Origin: an uncultured Ruminococcus sp.
GTDB taxonomy: Bacteria; Bacillota; Clostridia; Oscillospirales; Acutalibacteraceae
Direction of reading: 5' to 3'
DNA length: 30,729 nt
NCBI GenBank assembly: GCA_902803585.1
Contig: CADCQO010000054.1
Coordinates: forward strand, 1 to 30,729
Of the stretch, positions 6,839 to 13,623 are shown piece by piece. The notes beneath the pieces are model-generated. The model saw only the letters and a list, made by a program, of their open reading frames with translations. It had not been told where the DNA came from and searched no databases. Position numbers and translations under genes: made by a program. Position 1 is the first letter of the stretch. Each line of letters starts with the position of its first letter.

Positions 6839-8491
6839 TTATTCTAATGTTAAAATATAATCATAGATGGGCTGCTGACCGTCTATCATATAAATTTCTG
6901 TATTAGGATATTTTTCACGAAGCAAACGATGGGCGGATTCGGATTCCTGCGCAGTAACACTTTCACCGCAGATCAAGAGAGCAATATCATAGTTTTCCAT
7001 GTGCAGTTTGTTCGAAAGATTGATGAGTACGGTGTTTTTATTTTCTGCCGCATCATAAATGTCATCGTCCACAAAACCGATATAATCGCCTTTGTGAATG
7101 CTCATACCGCTCTGCTCTGTATCTCGTACTGCCTGAGCAACAATACCTGTTACAACACCTTCTATTACTGACGTCTGTTCCTCCAGAATTTCCTCTGCAC
7201 TGTTTTTGTCTGTATCAAGAAGAGAAATAGCAGCATACCCTTCCCCTATTGTTTTGGTAGGAATAATAAATACCTTTGCCTTCCGGTAAAGAGAAGCGGC
7301 CTGCTGAGCTGTCAGAATAATATTGCTGTTGTTCGGATAAATCAAAATATTGTCGGCGTTGATCTGGCTGAAGGCATAAAGCAATTCTTCTGCGGAAGGG
7401 TTCATGCTTTGTCCTCCGTCCACTACCACGTCACAGCCAAGAGAAGTAAATACGTCCCTGATCCCTTTACCTGTGGCAACACTTACGATGCCATAGGTTT
7501 TATGCGGACAGGCTTTCGCCGGCTCATAATCTTCGTGTACAATCACCTCATTATGCTGGAGTGACATATTTTCGATTTTTGTCGTGAGAAATTCTCCGTA
7601 CTGCTGACAATAATTTAAAATGTCACCAGGATGCATGGTATGTACATGAACCTTGACAATCGTTCCTTCCTGAAAAGCAACAACCGACTCACCAGCCTCG
7701 CTGAGATACTGTCTGAACTTTTCCAGATCAAATGGTGCTGTCTTGATTTTCTCGTTTTGCAGGCGGAGGAAAAATTCGGTGCAGTATCCGAACGTAAGCA
7801 CACTATTTTCATCAAAAGCTTCAAAATCAACTGTTTTTAGCGTTTGCGGGGTGCTGAGATGTTCGTCAAAGTCCTCCCCCATCAAAGCATTCCGCATTCC
7901 TTCCGCAATATACACAAGACCTGCACCACCGCTGTCTACAACCCCTGCCTGACGTAGTACCTCCAATAATTCGGGTGTTTTCTGCAAAGAACGGCGCATT
8001 TCTGAAACAAAATTGTCAAAGCAGCTTTCAATATCAGAATCTGCTGTAATCCGGGAAACAGTGTACTGGACTGCATCCTTATAAACCGTCAGAATAGTTC
8101 CCTCTACCGGAACAGAAACCGCACCGTACGCTTCACTGATACCCGCTTCAAAAGCCTTTCCGAGCAATACTGCACCCGCTGTTTCTGCCCCTTCCAATTT
8201 CTTTGAAATGCCGGCAAAAATACGGGAAAGAATTACGCCTGAATTGCCCCTTGCGCCAAGCAGCATTCCTTTTGCCACAGCAGACGCTGTATTTCCCAGA
8301 CAAACATCTGTATGATGATAAAGTGCCGCCGCACCTGAATCAATTGTCATAAACATATTATCGCCTGTATCGCCGTCAGGAATAGGAAATACATGCAGAT
8401 CATTGACTGTTTTTCTATGAGCGGAGAGAGATGCTGCACCGCCCTGTATCATTTTCGCAAATAAAACGCCGTCCACTGTTTTTGTTTTCAT
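6839..8491 (-). CDS. fakA: Fatty acid kinase subunit FakA (DAK2 plus DegV-like domains)
   Basis: FakA phosphorylates fatty acids carried by FakB, using ATP and Mg2+, to feed exogenous or recycled fatty acids into lipid synthesis. The 550-residue length is typical. The N-terminal DAK2 nucleotide-binding domain shows NDLHVFPIPDGDTGDNM (residues 30-46), with Mg-binding aspartates D39 and D41. GARGNSGVILSRIFAG (about 80-95) and a GVVDSGGAGLVYIAEG segment near 185-200 follow. The C-terminal half is the DegV-like domain, with YGIVSVATGKGI, ILIYPNNSNI and a final IYMIDGQQPIYDY. AAAGGTGG precedes the ATG. The gene lies 76 nt after the deformylase gene and 14 nt before fakB. No clear promoter was seen in the 76-nt gap, so a def-fakA-fakB transcript is possible. 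Confidence 0.93.
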   Translation of the reverse strand: MKTKTVDGVLFAKMIQGGAASLSAHRKTVNDLHVFPIPDGDTGDNMFMTIDSGAAALYHHTDVCLGNTASAVAKGMLLGARGNSGVILSRIFAGISKKLEGAETAGAVLLGKAFEAGISEAYGAVSVPVEGTILTVYKDAVQYTVSRITADSDIESCFDNFVSEMRRSLQKTPELLEVLRQAGVVDSGGAGLVYIAEGMRNALMGEDFDEHLSTPQTLKTVDFEAFDENSVLTFGYCTEFFLRLQNEKIKTAPFDLEKFRQYLSEAGESVVAFQEGTIVKVHVHTMHPGDILNYCQQYGEFLTTKIENMSLQHNEVIVHEDYEPAKACPHKTYGIVSVATGKGIRDVFTSLGCDVVVDGGQSMNPSAEELLYAFSQINADNILIYPNNSNIILTAQQAASLYRKAKVFIIPTKTIGEGYAAISLLDTDKNSAEEILEEQTSVIEGVVTGIVAQAVRDTEQSGMSIHKGDYIGFVDDDIYDAAENKNTVLINLSNKLHMENYDIALLICGESVTAQESESAHRLLREKYPNTEIYMIDGQQPIYDYILTLE

Positions 8492-8567
8492 AAAAAACCA
8501 CCTTTGTTTTACGGAATAAACAGCTGTATACTTCTGACATCAGCCTCCGCCGTCTGAATTTTTTATT

Positions 8568-8981
8568 TTATATGAGTACTCCTTTGCAGTGATCCATCTC
8601 GTGCTGAATAATCTGTGCTGTGAAGTTACGATAGGCGTTTCTGCGTTTCCTCATCATCATGTCTTCATATTCTACTTCGATCTGCCGGTAGCGCACCGCC
8701 TTCCGGACACCCGACAGGGACAGACAGCCTTCTTCGGCTTCGTAGGTTTCAGATGAATGTCCTACGATTTTCGGATTCAGCATCACAACGGGCATCTCTC
8801 CTACCAGAAAGGCAATGATATTCCTGCGCTCACCAATCATATTGGCAGCCAATCCAACACAGTGACCAATATGTGCCTTCAGGGTATCTGACAAGTCCTT
8901 CGCTATCGGTAAATCTGAACGCTTCGCAGGCTGTGAAGGCTGCATCAGAAAAAAAGCATCCTGTATAATTGGTCTTACCAT
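8568..8981 (-). CDS. def: Peptide deformylase, short Gram-positive (class III-like) type
   Basis: Peptide deformylase removes the N-formyl group from new proteins with a metal bound by one Cys and two His. The metal site is intact: EGCLS at 84-88 (C86) and QHEMDH with H127, catalytic E128 and H131. The first motif reads CVGLAANMIG (41-50), where canonical enzymes have GxGLAAxQ. The Gln that stabilises the transition state is thus replaced by Met at position 48. The 137-residue length and the GLAANM motif match the short deformylase-like proteins of streptococci and Clostridia. AAAGGAGAG precedes the ATG. Because of the Gln loss, activity on formyl-Met peptides may be reduced or altered; a canonical deformylase may exist elsewhere in the genome. 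Confidence 0.9.
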   Translation of the reverse strand: MVRPIIQDAFFLMQPSQPAKRSDLPIAKDLSDTLKAHIGHCVGLAANMIGERRNIIAFLVGEMPVVMLNPKIVGHSSETYEAEEGCLSLSGVRKAVRYRQIEVEYEDMMMRKRRNAYRNFTAQIIQHEMDHCKGVLI

Positions 8982-9071
8982 AATTTTTTCTCTCCTTTGC
9001 TTGGTTCAACTGTATATTTTTTTCCTCCTGTGCAAACACTATCAAAAGAACTATCAAAAGGAGGGTCTTGT

Positions 9072-9242
9072 ATGACATTGATTTTTTGTACTGAAAAATG
9101 TGTGCATCAATCGGAGGGCTACTGTACCTTAAGTGCTGCTGCCGCTGTGACCGATGTGACGGCAAAAGGCTGTATCCATCAGGAAAAACCAACCGTGCCT
9201 TCCCTTTCTCTCAGCCGCCCAGTGCGGAAACAGCTTCTCTGA
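9072..9242 (+). CDS. Small Cys-rich protein (putative zinc-binding, DUF1540-like)
   Basis: The 56-residue product has Cys residues at 6, 10, 18 and 34 (CX3CX7CX15C), and H12 and H36 stand beside them. The spacing and the 'GYCTL' piece after the second Cys recall small DUF1540-type Cys proteins of Clostridia, so metal binding is likely. A strong AAAGGAGGG (9057-9065) lies 6 nt before the ATG, which is the main support for a real gene. It is the only plus-strand gene in this stretch and converges on radA with a 32-bp overlap of coding ends. A direct repeat, ACTATCAAAAG, occurs twice just before the ribosome binding site. The C-terminal 20 residues are encoded opposite radA and look unconstrained. 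Confidence 0.7.
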   Translation: MTLIFCTEKCVHQSEGYCTLSAAAAVTDVTAKGCIHQEKPTVPSLSLSRPVRKQLL

Positions 9243-10590
9243 TATTGTGCACCGCTATCATTTCTATGCTGCAGTCTTTCGGCAGAACAAGGTTCTTTAA
9301 ATTGTGGTAGGGCAAAATACAGCGTTTGAAGCCCAGACGTGCCGCTTCGATGACACGCAGAGCCGCATGGCTTACGCTTCTTATCTCTCCCGTCAGACCA
9401 ACCTCTCCGAAAGCCATCAGGTCTTCGGGGACAACAATATCCTTCAGACTGCTGACGAGTGCCAGAGCCAGAGCCAAATCGGTGGCGGGTTCGTCCAGAC
9501 GCAGACCGCCGATAACATTCACATAGGCATCTAAGCTCGAAAAGAAATAGCCGCATCGTTTTTCCAGTACAGCCAGCAGCATGGACATACGGTTATAGTC
9601 ACAGCCGGTGGACATTCTTCGCGGATTGCCATAGCCGGAATTCGTTACCAATCCTTGTATTTCGGCTAAAATGGGACGGGAACCTTCCATTGTACAGGCA
9701 ACACAGGTCCCTGAAACATTTTTGGGACGCCCTGAAAGAAGCATCAGAGAAGGATTTTCTACTTCTGACAAGCCTGTGTCATTCATCTGGAATACACCGA
9801 TTTCATTCGTTGAGCCATAGCGGTTTTTAACTGCCCGCAAAATACGGTAGGACATCTGCTTATCGCCCTCAAAATACAGCACAGCATCTACAATATGCTC
9901 GAGTACCTTCGGGCCTGCGATAGCACCGTCCTTATTGACATGACCCACCACTATACAGGGAATATCCAGTGCTTTTGAGGTACGCATCAGCATATTCGTG
10001 CATTCCCTTACCTGTGTTACGCTGCCCGGCGAAGAACTCAGTTCACGATAATTCATTGTCTGGATAGAATCAATCATCACCAGATCAGGACTTTCATTCT
10101 GAATACGGTCAGTAATCACTTCAATATCCGTTTCTGTCATGATATACAGGTTGTCGCTGTTCACGTTCAGGCGCTCTGCACGAAGTTTGATTTGCCGTTT
10201 GGATTCCTCGCCGGAAATATAGAGTATCCTGAGAATCTTTCCCAGATGGTTACAGATTTGCAGAAGAATAGTGGATTTGCCGATACCAGGGTCACCCCCC
10301 AGCAGCACCAGCGAACCTTTCACAATACCGCCGCCCAGAACCCTGTCCAGTTCTTTCAGTCCGGTATAGTACCGCTGTTCATCTTCGGTCGTAATTTCGG
10401 AAATGCGTACAGGCAGGGCTGACGGCTTGCTGCGCTGTGCGGCAACGGCTGATGTGCTTTTTGTGGTTTCACGCACCTCTTCATTCATCGTGTTCCATTC
10501 ACCGCACGAAGGACATCTGCCGTACCATTTCGCACTCTCATGACCGCACTCCGAACAAATATACAGACTTTTTATTTTTGAACTTGCCAT
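9211..10590 (-). CDS. radA: DNA repair protein RadA
   Basis: RadA is a RecA-like ATPase that drives branch migration of recombination intermediates. With the start at 10590 the protein is 459 residues, the usual length. Domains in order: a C4 zinc finger (C12, C15, C26, C29), an ATPase core with Walker A GGDPGIGKST (K105), the RadA-specific KNRYG motif at 255-259 (usually KNRFG), and a C-terminal Lon-protease-like domain with DLALALALVSS and AFGEVGLTGEIR. The start was chosen because AAAGGAAG lies 8 nt upstream and the zinc finger then begins at residue 12; the longer frame would run back into the amidase gene. It follows the amidase gene by 14 nt and should share its transcript. Confidence 0.95.
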   Translation of the reverse strand: MASSKIKSLYICSECGHESAKWYGRCPSCGEWNTMNEEVRETTKSTSAVAAQRSKPSALPVRISEITTEDEQRYYTGLKELDRVLGGGIVKGSLVLLGGDPGIGKSTILLQICNHLGKILRILYISGEESKRQIKLRAERLNVNSDNLYIMTETDIEVITDRIQNESPDLVMIDSIQTMNYRELSSSPGSVTQVRECTNMLMRTSKALDIPCIVVGHVNKDGAIAGPKVLEHIVDAVLYFEGDKQMSYRILRAVKNRYGSTNEIGVFQMNDTGLSEVENPSLMLLSGRPKNVSGTCVACTMEGSRPILAEIQGLVTNSGYGNPRRMSTGCDYNRMSMLLAVLEKRCGYFFSSLDAYVNVIGGLRLDEPATDLALALALVSSLKDIVVPEDLMAFGEVGLTGEIRSVSHAALRVIEAARLGFKRCILPYHNLKNLVLPKDCSIEMIAVHNIREAVSALGG

Positions 10591-10604
10591 TTTATCAACT
10601 TCCT

Positions 10605-11333
10605 TTACGTTAAACCGCTGTACGTTTCTGCATAGGACAGTACCCCGCAGCACACAGCGAATGCCATTTGCTGCTGATACAGAGGATCCGCCAGTTTTTT
10701 GGCTTCTTCTGCATTGGAGAGAAAACCGCATTCTACAATGACAGCAGGAACTTCTGCATGATTCAGAATATAAATATTGTTGTCAGCGGGTTTCAATTCC
10801 CTCCGGTTATCAGGCTGCAGCAGTCCCGTGACAGATTTTCGTATTGATTCCGCCAATCTTTCGCTTTCAGTGTGTTGGGAAGCGTAAAAAATCTGTGTAC
10901 CGTAATACTGACTTTGTTCAAATTTATTCTGATGAATGCTGACCAGAATCTGTTTAGTGTTTTCGTTGATAACTGCCGTCCGGTTTTTCAGGTCGGATAC
11001 CTTTTTTTCCCTTATTGCAGAGGCAGAGGCATCATACACCGAAACGTCAGTTTCTCTTATCATACGCACTTCATAGCCGCATACTGTGAGCATATCCCGC
11101 AGCATGAGCGCAATGCTGAGATTGATATCCTTTTCAAACAGACCGTTATCTACTGCACCGCTGTCCTCACCGCCGTGTCCTGCATCAATCACAATCACAG
11201 GAAGCTCCTTTTGAACTGCTGACGCTGTCGGTACGGCAGGTGTTTCCTGAAAGGCTGTATACAGCAGACCGCCGAACAAGAACAAACATAACAATGATGC
11301 TGAACAGACAAGATAGACCTTGAGTTTATACAT
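10605..11333 (-). CDS. cwlD: N-acetylmuramoyl-L-alanine amidase, CwlD-like
   Basis: This Amidase_3 enzyme hydrolyses the bond between N-acetylmuramic acid and L-alanine in peptidoglycan. In CwlD this is the first step toward muramic-delta-lactam of the spore cortex. The 242-residue protein has an N-terminal membrane anchor (about 6-27) and then the catalytic domain. Zinc ligands are H53 (DAGHGGED), E67 (EKDIN) and H134 (SIHQN), and the catalytic Glu is E201 (VECGFLSN). The string ending RRELKPADNNIYILNHAEVP is close to CwlD proteins of sporeformers. GGGGTG precedes the ATG. It leads a two-gene unit with radA and has its own promoter. The subfamily name is likely but not proven; a general autolysin role cannot be excluded. 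Confidence 0.82.
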   Translation of the reverse strand: MYKLKVYLVCSASLLCLFLFGGLLYTAFQETPAVPTASAVQKELPVIVIDAGHGGEDSGAVDNGLFEKDINLSIALMLRDMLTVCGYEVRMIRETDVSVYDASASAIREKKVSDLKNRTAVINENTKQILVSIHQNKFEQSQYYGTQIFYASQHTESERLAESIRKSVTGLLQPDNRRELKPADNNIYILNHAEVPAVIVECGFLSNAEEAKKLADPLYQQQMAFAVCCGVLSYAETYSGLT

Positions 11334-11349
11334 ATTTTCACCCCGTTAC

Positions 11350-11378
11350 AGTATATGCTGTCAGGGGGATTTTCATAA
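11350..11378 (-). promoter_or_regulatory. Promoter of the amidase-radA unit, possibly sporulation-type
   Basis: On the minus strand TTATGA (11373-11378), 17 bp, then TATACT (11350-11355) fits a sigma-A-type promoter with a weak -35. The -10 region reads CATATACT, which also matches C-A-T-A...T of sporulation sigma-E -10 boxes. Sequence alone cannot separate the two. Confidence 0.5.
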
Positions 11379-11391
11379 CGCAGCACAAAAC

Positions 11392-11415
11392 AAAAGCGGT
11401 CGAATGACCGCTTTT
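11392..11415 (-). terminator. Rho-independent terminator after the coiled-coil gene
   Basis: A perfect 10-bp stem, AAAAGCGGTC with GACCGCTTTT, encloses a 4-nt loop. On the minus strand the stem ends in a T run continuing TTTTGTTTTG. It lies 36 nt after the stop of the gene at 11452. Confidence 0.88.
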
Positions 11416-11451
11416 ACAGTTATGCCGTAATCATAAACGGAATACAAGTTT

Positions 11452-12270
11452 TTACACGTTCCCGCTGTCAGAAGCCGTTTTTGGAGATTGCTCTGCTGCC
11501 TGTACCTCGTTCTGAAAATCTGTTTGTTCTCCGGTCGGTTCTGTCTGGTCTTGTGTATCTGCCGCCGGCACAGCGGAAGACGGATTCAGAACGGAAGGAT
11601 AGTGAATGGTCGGTGCATTTCCTTTCGGCACCATTGTACTCATTTCGTCCAGCGGCAGAGAATTACGGATATAGAAATTTTCACGGATAGCCAACAATTT
11701 ATCCAGACTTTTACACAAACGCCGGTAGACATTTTCCAGTCTGTCATCGAGCGTCAGTGTACCAATTCTGATGTCCCTCTGCAGAAAAACAATATCCTCG
11801 CTGAACAGACGGATTTCCTTCTCGATCTCATCAATCAGCATAATAGTGTCCATGGCTTTTTCCTGTGCCTCGTCAATGACACCATGTGCACGGATCTCCG
11901 CATTCATCTTTATTTTTACCAGACTCTCCTGCAGTTCATCGTAGCGTTTCGCCTTGATGGACAGTGCATCACACTGCTCCTGAAGCTGTCTTTTTTCCTG
12001 CAGACGAGCCTCTAATTCCTTTTTGTAGGCCTCAATATCATTCTCCCGCTGACCAATAGTCTCTGCCAAACGCATCTGGGTATCTTGAAGGGATTGATAT
12101 AAAGCATTGCGGGAAGCTGTCATCTCTATCAGGGCAATTCCCTTTTCGGTTGCTCTCAGTTCAGCCTGTTCCAGTTTAAGCTGTAAAAAATCCAGCTGTT
12201 CATCCCGTGTCAGTTTTCCCTTCGTGTGGTCGGAAAGTTCGGAGTGCGTTATTTTTATTTCCTCAGACAT
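11452..12270 (-). CDS. Coiled-coil protein, DivIVA-like in character
   Basis: The 272-residue product is almost entirely helical and charged between about 25 and 210, with long Gln/Glu/Lys/Leu heptad-like stretches and no signal or membrane segment. The middle (NAEIRAHGVIDEAQEKAMDTI) resembles the coiled-coil part of DivIVA/GpsB-type proteins. The typical DivIVA N-terminal membrane-binding motif is not visible, so the family is not assigned. The last 60 residues are Pro/Thr/Gln/Glu-rich and probably disordered. The start at 12270 is preferred over a GTG three codons upstream because AGAGAGG lies 8 nt before it. It is a single-gene unit with clear promoter and terminator. A scaffold role in division or chromosome organisation is a guess. 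Confidence 0.72.
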   Translation of the reverse strand: MSEEIKITHSELSDHTKGKLTRDEQLDFLQLKLEQAELRATEKGIALIEMTASRNALYQSLQDTQMRLAETIGQRENDIEAYKKELEARLQEKRQLQEQCDALSIKAKRYDELQESLVKIKMNAEIRAHGVIDEAQEKAMDTIMLIDEIEKEIRLFSEDIVFLQRDIRIGTLTLDDRLENVYRRLCKSLDKLLAIRENFYIRNSLPLDEMSTMVPKGNAPTIHYPSVLNPSSAVPAADTQDQTEPTGEQTDFQNEVQAAEQSPKTASDSGNV

Positions 12271-12302
12271 TGTCAGCACCTCTCTGATTTCTTTTATGTA
12301 TT

Positions 12303-12332
12303 ATTATAGCATATTATGAAATATAAAATCAA
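12303..12332 (-). promoter_or_regulatory. Sigma-A-type promoter of the coiled-coil gene
   Basis: On the minus strand TTGATT (12327-12332), an 18-bp spacer and TATAAT (12303-12308) precede the gene, with the -10 about 33 nt before the ATG. Confidence 0.72.
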
Positions 12333-12454
12333 TATTTTTATCTAAAGTAAATAATAATTTTTTTGATGTTTCGTCTATTTTGCAGGTTAAAATGTCCATA
12401 TTTGGGGATTTTCCGCACCTTTTATGGCACATTTTTCTTTAGGAGAACAATAAA

Positions 12455-12490
12455 CGGTACTGCGCCCTGTTTTCACACGAGGCAGTACCG
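12455..12490 (-). terminator. Rho-independent terminator after the HEPN-like gene
   Basis: A perfect 9-bp stem, CGGTACTGC (12455-12463) with GCAGTACCG (12482-12490), closes an 18-nt loop. On the minus strand it is followed by TTTATTGTT. It lies 36 nt after the stop at 12526 and ends the two-gene ATPase/HEPN unit. The rest of the interval from 12333 to 12454 shows no gene. Confidence 0.75.
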
Positions 12491-12525
12491 TACGCTATGA
12501 GAAAAAACTGAGATGTGACAGAATG

Positions 12526-13623
12526 TCAGTCCTTACCTTTGATGCTGATGGTAAAAAGGGACTTTAATTCCTGATAAGGGAGTGCTTCCAGATGTGCAAG
12601 ATGGTTTCTCGCCAGCCTTGCGGAATGCAGAAGGTCGTAATCATGAAATGGCAGGATACGGGTATTCACAAAAAGCAGGTACAATTGTCCGATTTCCAGT
12701 TCCTCTGATGTTTCACAATCGAATTTCAGAGAAGGGTGTGGTGCATAAAACAGCGCATCAACCTCTTTTTTGTAAACGGAAATGAAATTCTGACGGAATT
12801 TTTCCAATATGGGAAACAGGATTTTCAGCTGTGCCTGCCAGAGTGCCTGTCCGATATCCAGATGAAGTGCCTTTTGGGAAAGGTTCAGTTCCCTCAGAAC
12901 CTGATCAGTTACTTGCTGTGTATGTTCTGCCAGAACTTCTCCGCTGTCGGCCAGCGCACCCGCTAAGGCGACATTGTTTCCTGACAGGGCCACAACAATC
13001 TCTGAAAGATACTGCTGCTGCAGCATGGAAAGTTTCTTTTGGGAGAGCAGGGTCATACATAACAGGTAGGTATCATAGTCATGAATAAATTCTGTGTAAT
13101 CCAGAAATTGTATCGGAGGGGAAGCGCTTTCATCGTCCTCGCCCTTTTTCTTTCCGGATTCTAAAAATTTTCTGTCAGTTGTGAAAAGAACGAAAAGTCC
13201 ATGCGGCACACCCTCTTCAAAATAGGAAGTGTACTCCTTGATGAAGCTGACCCATTTGGAGGAATCTCCTTTGAGATCGACAAAAACATAACTTTTGTTC
13301 AGCGAAACCTGCGGACGGTTCGCCAGAAATCCTGCTTTGCTGTCAGGAGGCCAGTATTCACGCTGTACTTCGGCACTGCAGTAATGTTTCAGCAGAAAAT
13401 CGCCGGGATCCTGATGGTCAGCAAGAGAATGGTGCTTGGTTCTCATCTCAGAACTGTAAACTTCTACTTCTTCCGAGATGGCCTCCATGAAGGTTTCCCT
13501 CCACGGAAGGTCATCATCGAACACAACTACTACAGAACGGTTATCAAGCAGTATGTCGACCACACTTTCAATCAGGTTGACGGGATTGGACAATCTTTTC
13601 CACCAGATATCCTCAATTCTCAT
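12526..13623 (-). CDS. HEPN-motif protein, putative RNase partner of the giant ATPase
   Basis: The 365-residue product has no signal or membrane segment. The C-terminal third (about 225-360) is helical and ends with SARLARNHLAHLE. R339-N340-H341-L342-A343-H344 is a textbook HEPN motif (R-X4-H with a polar residue after Arg), the catalytic signature of many HEPN ribonucleases. The N-terminal half shows strands such as NRSVVVVFDDDLPWR, KSYVFVDLKG and HGLFVLFTTDR, ordered like an NTPase core but without a Walker A loop, so it may be a degenerate P-loop domain. The gene start overlaps the stop of the giant ATPase gene in ATGA, implying translational coupling and a shared complex. RNase activity is inferred from the motif only; a non-catalytic HEPN scaffold is the main alternative. 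No family name was recognised for the whole protein. Confidence 0.72.
   Translation of the reverse strand: MRIEDIWWKRLSNPVNLIESVVDILLDNRSVVVVFDDDLPWRETFMEAISEEVEVYSSEMRTKHHSLADHQDPGDFLLKHYCSAEVQREYWPPDSKAGFLANRPQVSLNKSYVFVDLKGDSSKWVSFIKEYTSYFEEGVPHGLFVLFTTDRKFLESGKKKGEDDESASPPIQFLDYTEFIHDYDTYLLCMTLLSQKKLSMLQQQYLSEIVVALSGNNVALAGALADSGEVLAEHTQQVTDQVLRELNLSQKALHLDIGQALWQAQLKILFPILEKFRQNFISVYKKEVDALFYAPHPSLKFDCETSEELEIGQLYLLFVNTRILPFHDYDLLHSARLARNHLAHLEALPYQELKSLFTISIKGKD

Noticed and set aside
10591..10731. Longer N-terminus for RadA
   Set aside because: It would read back through the end of the amidase gene; the zinc finger and ribosome binding site fit the start at 10590.
12333..12454. Small gene or ncRNA between the coiled-coil gene and the terminator
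   Set aside because: The AT-rich stretch has an AGGAG-like site at about 12440 but no start codon behind it and no stable hairpin apart from the terminator.
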